Assembly (NCBI GenBank): GCA_029717555.1
Contig: JAMDHS010000093.1
Coordinates: forward strand, 1 to 64,000
Origin: Peribolospora baueri
Lineage: Eukaryota > Basidiomycota > Peribolosporomycetes > Peribolosporales > Peribolosporaceae
Length of the DNA: 64,000 nt
Direction: 5' to 3'
Part shown: positions 24,053 through 35,616 of the stretch, piece after piece
Layout: each line of letters opens with the position of its first letter
How positions within the stretch are numbered: the stretch's first letter is position 1
Notes under the pieces: generated by a model
Database searches by the model: none
What the model was told of the DNA's origin: nothing
The model's input: only the letters and a program-made list of their open reading frames with translations
Position numbers and translations under genes: made by a program

Positions 24053-26593
24053 GCGACTGATCTTTTTATCTAACACCACTCCCATCGTCGTCAGACGGAT
24101 TTACACAGTCTATCCGTCGCCTTCGAGCTCTCAAACCCCCTTGGCCGGGAATGATGGCCAGACGCGTAAGGCGGACTCACCTGCAGGTCGGCCTTTCAAC
24201 AGGCTTTCGGAAGCTTTTGTGCCAGCGTATCTCAATTCATCCTCGGAGACCGTCTTTTTGCTGTATTTTTTTGTCTTCAACCTTGAGGAGTTCGCCCGCG
24301 ACTTGCTCCGCCTCATTGATGCCATGGAGGAGGTTTGGAAGGCAGAGGTTAAGGTCGCTGCCAGACGTCAAATGCCGTTCTGGGAGCGAATCGTCCATTC
24401 ATTCCAGGTTTCGCGGTCGACGCCCCGGCGTCTGCACCGGCATCGGCAGGAAAGGACCGTTCGACAGAAGATAGGTGAGACCAGAGGCAGGCGCCCCACG
24501 ACCGAGTTCCCAAGCCCCCGTCGCTCACCTTTGACTTGGCCTTCTTCTTGTACAGCCTACTTTTGTAGGGTTACTCCCGAGCCGGTCCTTTTCCCGCCGA
24601 ACCTTCCTCATGCCCTCAACACTCTGCAGACGCCGATGGCGATGACCAGGAAAGCCAGGGCGTGGAGATTCATTTGGGGGCTGGGCACGTGGCTACGCGA
24701 GCCTGACACCAAGTTCGCCATCAAGGCAGGCGTCGGAGCTGCAATTCTCTCTGCGCCAGCATTTGTGAGTGTGTTGTTCGTGCCTTCTGCAGACTTTGGG
24801 TTATGTGGCACTCAATCGTGGTTCTCCGGACCGTTCGCTCCAGATCGATTCACTCCGTCCCATCTTCACCGAATATAGGGGCGAATGGGCTCTCGTCTCC
24901 GTGGGTACACGCACGCTGCACTTTTTTGCCGGGGCAGAATAATCTTACAGCTTTATTCGTCTGCCCAGTTCATGGTCGTTCTCTCCCCAACGGTCGGACA
25001 ATCCAATTTTCTCGGAATTCATCGCGTTCTTGGGACTCTCTTCGGCGCCACCGTGGCATGGCTCGTCTACAGTCTTTTCCCCGACAACAATGTCGTGCTT
25101 CCCATTTTTGGCTTTTTCTTTTCGCTCCCCTGCTTCTACTACATCGTCTGTACTCCCTACGCCACCACGGGCCGATTTGTGCTGCTAACCGTGAGCATTT
25201 CCGTCCCTCGTGGTTATGATGGCCGGCACGTCCCAATTCTGACGCTGCTTCTGTCTTCCCAGTACAACCTCACTGCCCTCTACTCCTACAATCTAAGGGT
25301 CAGAGATGTGGAGGTGCAAACGATTGCATTTCATCGTTCGGTCGCCGTTGTCATCGGTGTTCTATGGGGTCTGGTGATCAATCGCCTCATATGGCCGTAC
25401 GAGGCCAGAAGGGAGCTGAGCAGGGGCCTATCACAGTGGGTTATTACGGGGGACGTGTCAAGCAAACTCTGCCTTTGCTAACGGTCACGGGTCTGTGCTT
25501 GTCTATTACAGGCTTCTCTTCTCTCTTTCCTGGTTGTATCAGCGCTTGGTGCTTTCGTACTCGACCCCCCCCGAAGTCCTCCAGAGCGCATCCCTGCACG
25601 CTTTCCCCGGCTCTGCCCCCATCGGCGATCTGGAGGCGGTGACACCCAGCAAAGCGCCCTCCGATTCCGATCCGCTCCTTTCTAGGGGCGCGCTTGCAAA
25701 TATAGGCCTTCAAAAAGGAGATTTCCAGACCATGTAAGACTTCAGACTCTTATTCTCTCCAACCTTGATTGGCATCTTGTCTTACCTCCGTGGCGTTGTC
25801 GCAGGGAGCTTCACCTTCAGGTCATGCTCATCAAGCTCGAAGGCCTGCTTGCGCAGACCAAGCACGAGCCGCGCCTGAAGGGACCGTTCCCTGTTAAGAT
25901 GTACCGGGATGTGCTAGCCGCCTGTCAGGTGTGTGCGAAGGAGCTGGCTTTGTGAGGGCCGAGTTAGGAGCTGATTGGATCATTCTCTTTTTGGCGCGTC
26001 TTGCAGAACATTCTTGACAAACTTCAGTCCATCTCCGCGGTCACGACCCGGTCCGAGTGGTACACCGATGTGCGACGAGATTTCGTGGTGCACGTCAACG
26101 CGGAGCGCCGCACGATGGTTGGGCAGGTGCTGCTCACCTTCTGGCTGCTCGCTTCGGCTTTTCGCCTCAAGACTCCACTGCCACCCTACCTTCCGCCGGC
26201 CGCCGAAAGCCGGCAGAGATTGATGGAGAAGATCAGAGAGCTGCCTGCAGTGAAGCGAAGAATAGCGCGAGGGAGCAGTCGGCTGGTGTTCTATAGCTAT
26301 GTGCTCGCGATGAAGGTGAGTGAGATGACCTGGTCCCCTTTGATATTTTTTGCCCGCTGAATCGCTGCGTGCTTTGATACCTTTTCCTGCAGGACATCAT
26401 TGACCAGCTTGAAGCGCTCGGCGAGATCGTACAATGTTTGTTCGGCGTGCTCGGAGGAGATCGGGAAAATTTTGAGAGCCTCTTCACTGCGTCGGACGAG
26501 GAGCTTGCTGGCTTATCTGCGCAAGCGGTGGCGGAATCGGAGGGAGCGGATGCCGCGCCGACAGGAAATCTGTCCGGGATGCACTGGAACTAG
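21471..26593 (+). CDS. FUSC/ArAE-family membrane exporter
   Basis: Fungal multi-pass transporter of the aromatic-acid-exporter type (Pfam ArAE_2_N and ArAE_2; Brefeldin-A-sensitivity-protein-like). Fourteen exons give 1365 residues: 21471-22821, 22920-22953, 23031-23088, 23173-23258, 23332-24003, 24095-24474, 24556-24764, 24844-24900, 24969-25190, 25263-25435, 25512-25733, 25805-25928, 26007-26315, 26393-26593. Residues 1 to ~300 are disordered, with acidic runs (DDDDDDDDV). Then a first cluster of about six membrane spans (WRGILKCALAYLIASLF ... TTFIVFIGTVISNIVCF), a soluble helical middle, and a second cluster containing EYRGEWALVSF, SPTVGQSNFLG and IHRVLGTLFGATVAW. The two-bundle plan and these motifs are diagnostic of the family. 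Substrate is unknown; related proteins are proposed to export small organic acids or drugs. Plasma membrane or ER location cannot be told from sequence. Confidence 0.9.
24018..24047. repeat. 30-nt poly-T run in an intron
   Basis: Uninterrupted run of about 30 T on the coding strand, in the exporter intron 24004-24094 between the donor GTGAGC and the acceptor TCAG. A shorter T run occurs in an HTD2 intron near 58241-58258. Confidence 0.9.
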
Positions 26594-26982
26594 GAGAGCC
26601 TTGTCTTCGTCGCCTATTCTCTCCCCACCGAGGGCATCACTATCCTGTCTAGTTCGATATCCATTCCGCCCCATCACTCGCTCGCTGCCTTGGCCGAGAA
26701 ATAACTTTTGCGTATGGAATGGAGACGATGCGATGAGAAGTCGTATGGCAATTTCGCCCCGAACTCGTCCTCCCACTTCCACCGCCCGCCGGCCGGCGAT
26801 TTAACCGGTCGGCGCGGCGTTATTTCCGCGACGGACGCCGAGATGCGGGGTAAACAATACGGCCGCGCGACGCAGACATCGTCCTCTCTCCCCTCCAATT
26901 GCACTTGTCCTCGACGCCCAGAGCAGCCGGCTCGCTTTTCCTTTCTTCTTGCTTGCCCAACTTGCATCACCCTTTCGGCACG
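26594..26982. other. Intergenic spacer
   Basis: 389 nt between the exporter stop and the acyl-CoA dehydrogenase start. The last ~100 nt are strongly C/T-rich, as is usual for 5' UTRs in this window. No other feature seen. Confidence 0.5.
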
Positions 26983-29466
26983 ATGGCCCTCGCAGCCCGC
27001 TCTATCGTCTTGCTCGCACCCGCCGCCTCCGTGCGGCCGGCCTTGCATCGACCTCGCTTATGTCGTTCCACCGTCTCGACTTTCTTTACTCCGTGCGCAA
27101 ACCGCTCTCTTCACACTACCGCTTTGCTCCGGAGCGCCGCGCCCACTACTAACACCGGCACGAGCACCTTTTCCGGAATGTCCGAGGACGGCCTGACGGA
27201 ATCCCAGATTGATGTGCGGAGGAGCGTGGCGAAGATATGTGAAAAGTTTGGGGATGACTACTGGCTGGAGAAGGAGAGGTGCGTTTGTCCGCTTGTCCTC
27301 TGTGCGTGGGAAGGGAGGAATGAAGAAGACACGACCTTTTTTCGCTTCCTCTTCACTCCCGCTCGCGTCCACCCGCAATGGTCCCACTAGGACGGCCACC
27401 TACCCGCATGAGCTCTACGAAGCCCTTTCGAAAGCGGGCTACATTGGCATATGCATGCCGTCGGAACTCGGAGGTGTCGGCCTGGGTATCAGCGAGGCGA
27501 CGGTCATGTTACAGACCATTGCTGAAAGCGGCGCCGGGAGTGAGTGGACGCGCGAATGGCTTTTTTTTCTGCTGGGGATCGGTCGTTTACTGAACTGGTC
27601 TTCCCCCCGCACTTCTCACCTCTGATGCAGTTGCTGGTGCGCAAAGGTGAATATGCTCTCTGCTTGCGTCTTTCGGCCGCTTCTACCTGCTTTGATTCGC
27701 GGGATTGACCCGAACTGCCAAGGCGCACACTTTCCTCGCATCTATGGCTCGCTTCTCCACTCCTCCAACCATGCCACCTAGCATACACGCAAACGTTTAT
27801 CCAATCATGCCAATCATCGAATTTGCCTCGGAAGAGCAGAAGCAAGACTGGCTGCCCAAGATGATCAGCGGAGAGATTCGCAGCTGCTTCGCCATCACTG
27901 AGCCGACCACGGGTTTGGGTCAGTAGTGGAGGGCGTGACCCTGATCAGCGATAAGATGAGGCAGAGGGGAAGAAGGAGAGACACCTGAAATGGGACTCCT
28001 GTACTGATCCTCGGATCCCGTTCGTCGCTCCCCTTTCACGTCCGGGAACGACAGAGACGCTGAAACTCAAGACAAAGGCGGAGAAGAAGGGCAGCAAGTA
28101 TGTCATTAACGGCCAAAAGATGTAAGAGCGCGCCTTGACGTACTCCGCCCTATCCAAGCTGCCAAGCTGACAACAATTTGGCCCTTCCACAGCTGGACGT
28201 CATCCGCACAAGTCGCTTCCCGTGCCGTCATCCTAGCTCGCACGTCGCCCCCTACGCCCTCCTCCCGCTCCTCCGGCCTCTCTCTTTTTTTTGCCCCACT
28301 CCGCTCCGCGCCCGGCTCCTCAAACTCGCTCCGCCCCGGCGTTAGTATGAGCAAGATTGACAAGATGGGTGGGAACGCGGTGGATGCCAATGAGGTCTTC
28401 TTTGATGGGTTTGAGGTGGACGAGAAGGATCTGGTCGGGGAGGAGGGCAAGGGATTCAAGATGGTCTTACATGGGATGAATGCTGAGAGGTGGGTGGGGC
28501 GTCGACGACGTTTTGAGCTAGAGTTCGACGCCCGACTGGGGGTCTTGACCGATCGCTCCGCTTCCTACACGTCTGGTGGGCTCATCCGCGTCGCCGCGTT
28601 CCGCTTGACCCCCAACAACCTCGTAGATGTCTTCTCGCCGGAGAGGTAAGCCGGTCTGCGTCTGTACTCTGTGTTTACCCGTCGTCGTCATCTGACTGAC
28701 GCGCGCACAGGCCCTCGGAAATGGATATGCGGCGCTTCGTCGCGCGACGCGGTATGCGAGCGAGAGGATCGTGTTTGGAAAGCCGATCGGTCAGGTAAGT
28801 GTGTGCACATGCCGGCCGTCCGTCTCCGCGGGGACCTTTGCGCCGGTCTCATCGGACGCTTGTCCCGTCCACCTCTCCCTTACCCCCCGCCAGAACCAAG
28901 CGATCCAACATGCGCTCGCGAAAGCGTGGGCGCAACTCGAATCGGCAAAGTTCCTGACGTACGCAGCGGCGCGCATGTACGACTCGCGTCACCCGGACGC
29001 GGGCGCTCATTGCAACGCGGCCAAGTACGTTTCGGCGGAAGCTGGGTACGAGGCGTGTGAGACGGCGGTGATGGTGCACGGGGGGATGGGGTATGCGAAC
29101 GAGTTCCACGTCGAAAGGTACCTGAGGGAGAGGTGAGCGTGAGGCGATTCGACGCGACGTGACGCGCCCGTCCGCTCTCTGTTTCGGTCCGCCGGTTCTG
29201 ATACATGCACACCTCCTTTTCCGTCCCTCTCCTCCGCACAGTCTCGTCCCGCGCATAGCGCCGGTCAGGTGAGCGAGCCCTCTTCTTCATCCCGCTCCGT
29301 CCCGTCACTTCATTTTTCCCTCCAAAACTCAACGCGATACCGCGTCGCATCCCGTCTTTTTTCGTTTCGTTTCCCGGACGTCCCGCTCGCCAAACCGAAC
29401 CGCAGTCGTGAGATGGTGCTGAACTACATCGGCCAGCGCGTGCTCGGTCTGCCAAAGTCTTATTGA
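26983..29466 (+). CDS. Mitochondrial acyl-CoA dehydrogenase
   Basis: FAD-dependent acyl-CoA dehydrogenase, 463 residues, for the first oxidation step of fatty- or branched-chain acyl-CoA breakdown. Eleven exons: 26983-27278, 27391-27539, 27631-27646 (16 nt), 27782-27918, 28055-28121, 28193-28489, 28627-28645 (19 nt), 28711-28794, 28894-29132, 29242-29268, 29406-29466. The N-terminus is a clear presequence (many Arg/Ser/Ala, no acidic residues for ~55 residues). Family motifs: GYIGICMPSELGGVGLG, CFAITEPTTGLETL, KYVINGQKIWTSSAQ, FGKPIGQNQAIQHALAKAW and VMVHGGMGYANEFHVERYLRE. The usual YEGT catalytic Glu near the C-terminus is absent (the matching stretch reads RIAPVSREM). A Glu in MNAER on helix G sits where isovaleryl-CoA and long-chain dehydrogenases carry their base. 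Substrate chain is unknown. The C-terminal PKSY is not a standard peroxisomal signal. Confidence 0.93.
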
Positions 29467-29701
29467 GCGAAGGACGGGCGGGCGGGCGGCGTGAGGACGT
29501 ACGTTTGGGCCCATGTCAGTACACGATGTAAACAAGCGGAGTGGAATGGAATATGGATCGGATGGACGGACGTGCGCTCGTTCTCGGCCGTCACAAGCGC
29601 GCAGCTACAGTACAGACAGGCGGCGGACAGGCGGACAGGGCAGTCAATCAGGCCTCCCTTCTTCCTTCCTTCCTCTTCTGTTTTTTCTTCCTCCCTCTCC
29701 G

Positions 29702-32327
29702 TCAAACAGCGTTCACGTCGACCATCTCGGCATCAGCGTCAGCAATGTCCCTGACCGTCGCGTCACCCAACCTGCCCATCTTCGCCTGCCCTCGCCGCTG
29801 CCGAACCTCATGCCCACGCCCACGCCGTCCCCCTCCCTCCCCTTGTCCGCCGCGTCGCCGTTCCTCGGCCCATCCCGATCCCGATTCCGGCCTGTCTTTG
29901 TCATCGTCGGCGACATGTCTGTCGTCCAACTCCAACCCCTCCTCTTCGTCGCCGTCCTCGTCACCGCCGCCGTCGCCGTCAGACGACGTCGCATCCTCAT
30001 CCTCCTCATCCTCTCCCGCGGGGCGAGAACGCGAATGAGACTCTTCGGCCTCGTGTTTGCCCTTCCAATCAGCTCCTGCTCCCTGAAAGCCTGCCGCCAC
30101 CGCCGCCGCAGCAGCAGCGACCGCGGCTGCAGCGGCAGAAGATGAAGAGGAAGAGGAGGAGGCGCCCCTCGATGGCCAGTGCGGCTTGCCGTGGTACGTC
30201 TGCGTCTGCGGTCGTGCCTGTGCCTGTGCCTTGAGGCTGCCTTCGTATGCGAGCCTGGACGGGGTGGATCCGACGGCGCCGCCGTCTTTTGCAGACGACT
30301 CCGACTCGGCCTCGGGTCCGGAGGGAGACGCGGCAGAAGCTGGAGACGCGGTGCCTGACTGTCCTTCCGCTCCTCCTCCGCCGCCGCCGTCGCCGCCGTC
30401 GCCGTCCCCCCTAGGCTCGTGAATCCTGGCGTGTCGGTTGAGGGTGGTACGGCGGGTGAAGGTCTTGTTGCAGTTCGGGTGCTGACACGCGTACGGGCGG
30501 CGTCCGGAGTGAGTGCGACTGACGGCCATTGAAGAGGGAGCGAACGGAAAAGCGTCATCAAAACTCCGCGTCCATCAACGATGATCGCACGACATACGCA
30601 CCGATGACGAGCAAGGGAAGAAGAGTCGCTAAAGCTCTTGGCGCAGCCACGGTACTCGCAGAGATGAGGTCTTTCACCGGAGTGGACGCGGGAGTGGACG
30701 GTGAGGGCTGAGCGCTGAGGGAACGAAAGGAGAAAAAAAAACATCGGAAAGGAGACGAGACGAATATGAGCCGTCGCAATGAAACGGATAAAAAACATCA
30801 AAAAAAAAAAAGAAGACAAACCTGAATAAAAGCCTTTCCACACCCAACAAACCCACAAACATAAGGTCTCTCTCCGGTATGAATCCTCCGATGACGGGCA
30901 AGATCGCTCCGCCTGCTAAACGTCTTTCCGCAGTCGCATGGGTGTTGTTGGTGTTGTCCTTTGTCTGCTCCGGCTCCGGTGGCGGTGGCAGTGGCGGTGC
31001 CGGTGACGGTGTTGGTGTTGGAGGATGGGCCTTTTGAGTCCGAGTCGGCCAAAGAGTCGCCGCCGCCGGCGACGCCGTTTCTGCTCGACCCTCCGCCGCC
31101 ACCACCGGGTTTGGGAGATAAACGTGGGTCCAAACGTGGGTCCAGGGGAAGTTGTTGGTAGTAGTGCGACGACCGTCGGCCGGGGGAGGCGGGGAGGGGG
31201 TAATGATGAGGGTGGTGACGATGGTGCGTCGTCGTCGGCTTGGGGTCGTCGCGCACGTTGGAGGTGAAAGGCGACGAGGATCGGCCGGGCGGCGAGGAGA
31301 ACCTGGGCGCCGGGGCGGAGGCGTGGCGACCTGGAAGGGGGGATGGGAGGGCGGGGACGCCGCGGAGGGCGCCCGGGTAGAAAGGTGCGAGACTGGGGCC
31401 GCCGCCATCGTTGGCGGGTCGTGGACTGGCGTCGGGGGTGGCGGCCACGTCGGCCACGCCGGTGGAACGGGTGTAACTAGAAGGCAAAGAAGGGATAAGC
31501 GGCGTGGCGGTCATGGCCTGGCGGGACATGTCTGCGGAAGAGAGGTCGGCGACGGCGGCGGAGGAAGAAGAAGAAGAAGAAGAAGACAAAGCGGGTCTCG
31601 AGCCGTAGGTGGCGGCCATGTGGCTGGCAGCAGCGAGGACGGAAAGCGGGGTGGTCCTGTCGGCGTCGTCATGCGAAGGGGAGCGTTCGTGGCGATAATC
31701 ATCGGCGGCGTCCGTATCGGCGTCGGCGTCTGCGTACCTGGTGCGGTCGTAGACGGCCCTCCTCTTGCCGTTGGCGACGGCGGCGGGATGGGGTACGTCG
31801 ACGGCCACGTCCGTCTCGCGCGCGTTTTGCGGTTCCCTCTGCGCACGGGCCGCACGGGCTCGGGCATGGTGGGCGGCCTCGAGCATGGCGGCGACGGTGC
31901 GGGTGTTGCCGGGCTTGATGCCGAGGAGCTCGACGGAGTTGGGCGTGGCTGCGCCGCTGGAGTGGAAGGAAGGAAGGGGGGAAAGGCTGATGCGGTTCGG
32001 ACTGACGGTGGACGGCGGGGGTGGTCGTCGGGCGCTTGAAGCGGAGGAGGGGGCGATGTCGGTGTCGGTGTCGGTCTCCCTGTCGACGGCGGGGGGGGCG
32101 GAGGGAGGGCGTGGTGGGCGGCGACGATGGTGGTCGTGGTGGTCGTGGTCAAGGTCACGGTCAAGACCGCCAGTGGCGGACGCGGAATCTGGCTCGCGGT
32201 CAGTCATGAGCGGGTGGTAGTCGACGGCGGGGTCGACGGCGGCGGCGAGGACGTAGTCGTAGAGGGCGCGGCCGTTGGGAGCGAGTTTGGGAGAGGGCGG
32301 TGGGAGTTGGGCTGGCTTGGAGTGCAT
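29702..32327 (-). CDS. C2H2 zinc-finger transcription factor
   Basis: Three exons (32327-30822, 30714-30602, 30518-29702) give 811 residues with four tandem C2H2 fingers in the middle. The fingers are [58 protein letters not shown] and [19 protein letters not shown], joined by TGERPY-type linkers. Introns fall inside fingers 2 and 3, and phases agree. The ~460 residues before the fingers are disordered (His/Asp runs, poly-Ser, poly-Gly, Pro/Thr tracts). The tail has poly-Ser/poly-Ala runs and then acidic clusters, a possible activation region. The layout resembles Azf1-type regulators, but I cannot name an orthologue. It is divergent from GRS1 by 502 bp. A longer frame stays open upstream to 33008, but it overlaps the GRS1 first exon and has no better ATG. 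Confidence 0.85.
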
Positions 32328-32829
32328 GACGGGGGGAGGGAAAGGGATGAGAAGGAGGTGGAAGAAGGAGCTGTTGATGGATGAAGAGAAAGAAGGAAAG
32401 AAGCCCGTGCGCGGCGGGGACTTAGGGTTCGCTGGCCTGTGCGTCGGCTGGAGGAGGAGAAGCGGAGGAAGACAAAGCGGGAGCGACTCTGTGCGAGCCT
32501 CGGCGACTCTGTGCGAGTCGGCGAGTCCTGTGCGAGCCGAGCCTTGTCGCCGTCCGTGCGCGCCTCGCTGGTCTGTGCGGCCAGCCACATGCTCACCCAA
32601 CCCTACTTGTCTTCTTCTTCCCACCCGCCGCAGCCAATCTTCGCCGCCACGTGACCAGCCGGAACGGCTGCGGCTGCGGCGCCGACCGCGCACCTCGATC
32701 GTTGGTCCGGGAGCGGCGCGGAGGTGGAAGAGGTGGAAGAACGAAAGACTCACACAAGGACGAGAGACAAGTTCACTTTCTTCCCTCCCTCCCTCTTTCC
32801 CTCCTCCCTCTACCCTCCCCGCCCGGTCC
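32328..32829. other. Shared promoter region, zinc finger and GRS1
   Basis: Divergent 502-bp spacer. Near 32483-32539 it holds three imperfect copies of an 18-20 nt unit (GCGACTCTGTGCGAGYC type), probably in the zinc-finger 5' UTR. The GRS1 side is C/T-rich. Confidence 0.6.
32483..32539. repeat. Three-copy imperfect repeat in shared promoter
   Basis: Three consecutive units share the core GCGA-TCYTGTGCGAG, at about 32483-32502, 32503-32520 and 32521-32539. They lie about 160-210 nt upstream of the zinc-finger start and 290-350 nt upstream of the first GRS1 ATG. They could be reiterated regulator sites or simple slippage. Confidence 0.65.
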
Positions 32830-35616
32830 ATGCAAAGACCGCTGCCCGCTCTCTCTTTCGCGGCAGCACTCTCTACCTCCTTCGTCACCCCCAGCCTAAC
32901 CCGCATCCGCACCCGCACCTTCTCGTCTTTCTCACCCCCGCACGCCCCCGCCATGGCCACCGCCACCGCCACCGCCAGCGCACACCACCATGCCCTCCAG
33001 GCCGTCAAGAACAGTCAGACCATCGCCATTCCTCCCTTTGACCGCCCCCAGTTTGAAAATCTCATGATCAAGCGGTTCTTCTATGCTCCTGCATTCGAGA
33101 TCTACGGCGGCGTCGCCGGACTATACGACTACGGACCCCCCGGCTCCGCTCTCCAAGCCAACCTCCTCTCCGTCTGGCGCTCCCACTTCATCATCGAAGA
33201 AGAGATGCTAGAGCTAGACACCACCATCATGACCCCTCACGACGTCCTTAAGACTTCGGGACATGTTGACAAGTTTTCCGATTGGATGGTCAAGGATGTT
33301 AAGAATGGGGAGATCTTTCGCGCTGATCATCTCGTCGAGGGCGTCCTTGAAGCCCGTCTCAAGGGCGATAAGGAGGCCAGGGGACAAGTCGACGGACCGG
33401 CCGCACCGGACGCCGATGCCGACAAGGACGACAAGAGCAAGGCGAAGAAGAAAAAGAAAAATTTCAAGAGCGTCGCCGTGAAGCTCGATGATGCCGTCGT
33501 GGCAGAGTATGAAAACGTGCTCGCACAGGTGAGTTTTGTGAAGGGCACAATCACATAATAGAACGAATTACCCTCCCTCTTTCCCAGATAGAAGTTTGAA
33601 AACACATTTGAGAATTTTGGATTTGACTCGGCAACCCCCCTTTTCCTCAACCTCCCGTTCTCTTTCAACGCCCCCAGATCGACAATTACTCCGGCCCACA
33701 GCTCGGCGAGCTCATCCGCAAGTACGAAATCAAAAACCCAGAGACGGGCAACGACCTTACCGAGCCCGTCGAATTCAACCTCATGTTCGACAGCTCCATC
33801 GGTCCTACCGGCCAGCTCAAAGGGTGAGCCGGTCCGATCTGCGCCTCCCCTCCCAGCCTAGCCTCGACCTCACCGTGTCTCTCCCTGCCTCTCCCCTTCG
33901 TCTCCCAGCTACCTCCGCCCAGAGACCGCTCAGGGTCACTTCGTCAACTTTTCCCGCCTCCTCGACTTTAACCAGGGCCGAGTTCCGTTCGCGTCTGCTC
34001 AGATCGGAAAGAGCTTCCGTAACGAGATCAGCCCGAGGCAGGGTCTCTTGCGAGTCCGCGAGTTCACCATGGCGGAGATCGAGCACTTTGTGGACCCGTT
34101 GGAGAAGGACCACGTGAGGTTTGATGATGTCAAGGACATTGTCCTCAACTTGTTGCCCAAGGACGTTCAAGTCGGAGGTAGCACTGAAACGGTCAAGAAG
34201 ACCATTGGCGAGGCCGTGAGCGAGCGCATGGTCGACAACCAGACGCTCGGCTACTTCCTCGGCAGGATCCACCTCTTCCTCATGAAGATCGGCATCGACC
34301 CCTCCCGCCTCCGCTTCCGTCAGCACATGGCCAACGAGATGGCGCACTATGCAGCGGACTGCTGGGACGCCGAGATCCACACTTCGTACGGCTGGATCGA
34401 GTGTGTCGGTTGTGCCGATCGCTCGGCCTACGACCTCACCGTGCACGCCAAGCGAACGAGGGAACGTCTGGCCGTTCAAAAAGCCTACGCGGAGCCCAAG
34501 ATCGAAGAGCGATGGGTGGCAGAGGTGCCCAAGGCGGCGAAAAAGAGCTTTGGAATCAAGTTTAAGAAGGACGCCAAGCTTGTTGAGGAATACCTTAAGG
34601 AGGTGGGGCAGCTTGAGTTGGAGGCTTTGATGAGCAAGCTCAAGAACGGGTGGGTGCTGGCTTTGTGGGCGATCGACTGGAGGCATGTTCAATCACTCAC
34701 TTTACGTTTCATTCATCCCGTTTTTCTTCAGTCCGACCAAATTGACCATCGATGGCGCCGAGTTTGAACTCGAGCCCGACCACGTCCTTATCGAGAGGCG
34801 GACGATCAAGGAGGCCGGTGAGTCCTCGTCCATCCCAACCGCCGCTCCTTCTTTCCATCGCGCTCACCCATCCGTCTATCTACATCTCCCTCCCAGTCCG
34901 AGAATTCACCCCAAACGTCATCGAGCCCTCTTTCGGCATCGGCCGCATCTTCTACGCCCTCCTCGAACACAACTTCTGGGCTCGGCCCGAAGACACCGCC
35001 CGTGCAGTGCTTAGCTTGCCCCCCGCCGTCGCTCCGGTCAAGTGCCTCGTCGTGCCGTTGAGCAACCATCCGGACTTTGCGCCGCTTGTTAGAGAAGTTT
35101 GTGAGTACACCGCTGTTCGTTCGACGGAGCTTTGTCGTGTCGTCGTCGTCGTCGTCGTCAAACTGACCTCCTTTTCCTCCTTCCCATTTCCCAGCCGCAA
35201 AGCTCCGCCGTGCCGGCATCGCCAGCCGTGTGGACGACTCGAGCGTGTCGATCGGCAAGCGTTACTCTCGCACCGACGAGCTCGGCACGCCTTACGGCGT
35301 CACGCTTGACTTTGCTTGTGCGTTTTCCTTTCCTCGTCCCCCGGTCGTCCGTTTCGTTTGTCTCGGTCATAAGGCTCACTCCCTTCTCTTCCTTCTCTTC
35401 CCTCATTCCGCTCCACCCGTAGCCGTCAAGAACCGCACGATGACGCTGCGCGAGCGCGACACGACAGAGCAGTTGATCGGCGGCATCGACGAGGTGCTCG
35501 ACGTCGTCCGCTCCCTCTGCGACGGGTCCCTCTCCTGGGCCGGCGCCCGCCAGAGGCTGCCTCTCTACTCGGGTGTGCAGGACGCCGACACGCCCGGCCA
35601 GCAGAGCCAGAAGTGA
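32830..35616 (+). CDS. GRS1: Glycyl-tRNA synthetase, likely dual-targeted
   Basis: Class II aminoacyl-tRNA synthetase of the eukaryotic alpha2 type. Seven exons (32830-33528, 33678-33823, 33909-34649, 34732-34817, 34897-35100, 35195-35317, 35423-35616) give 730 residues from the first ATG. Motif 1 region ([20 protein letters not shown]), motif 2 ([19 protein letters not shown] as [16 protein letters not shown]), [17 protein letters not shown] and motif 3 ([17 protein letters not shown]) are all clear, and the C-terminal anticodon-binding domain follows (VKCLVVPLS). A Lys-rich insertion ([13 protein letters not shown]) occupies the usual insertion site. The first 41 residues form a presequence (Arg/Ser/Thr, no acidic residues). 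An in-frame ATG at 32953, in the strong context CCGCCATGG, would make a 689-residue cytosolic form. The first ATG has a weak context, which favours leaky scanning. Confidence 0.96.

Noticed and set aside
31152-32039. 295-codon plus-strand frame antisense to the zinc-finger exon
   Set aside because: Gly/Arg-only composition; it mirrors the Pro/Ala/Ser-rich coding strand.
30798-33008. Long minus-strand open frame extending the zinc-finger protein upstream
   Set aside because: The part above 32327 runs through the GRS1 promoter and first exon and has no domain. The ATG at 32327 is the better start.
33817-34692. 291-codon minus-strand frame under GRS1 exon 3
   Set aside because: Antisense shadow of a highly conserved synthetase exon.
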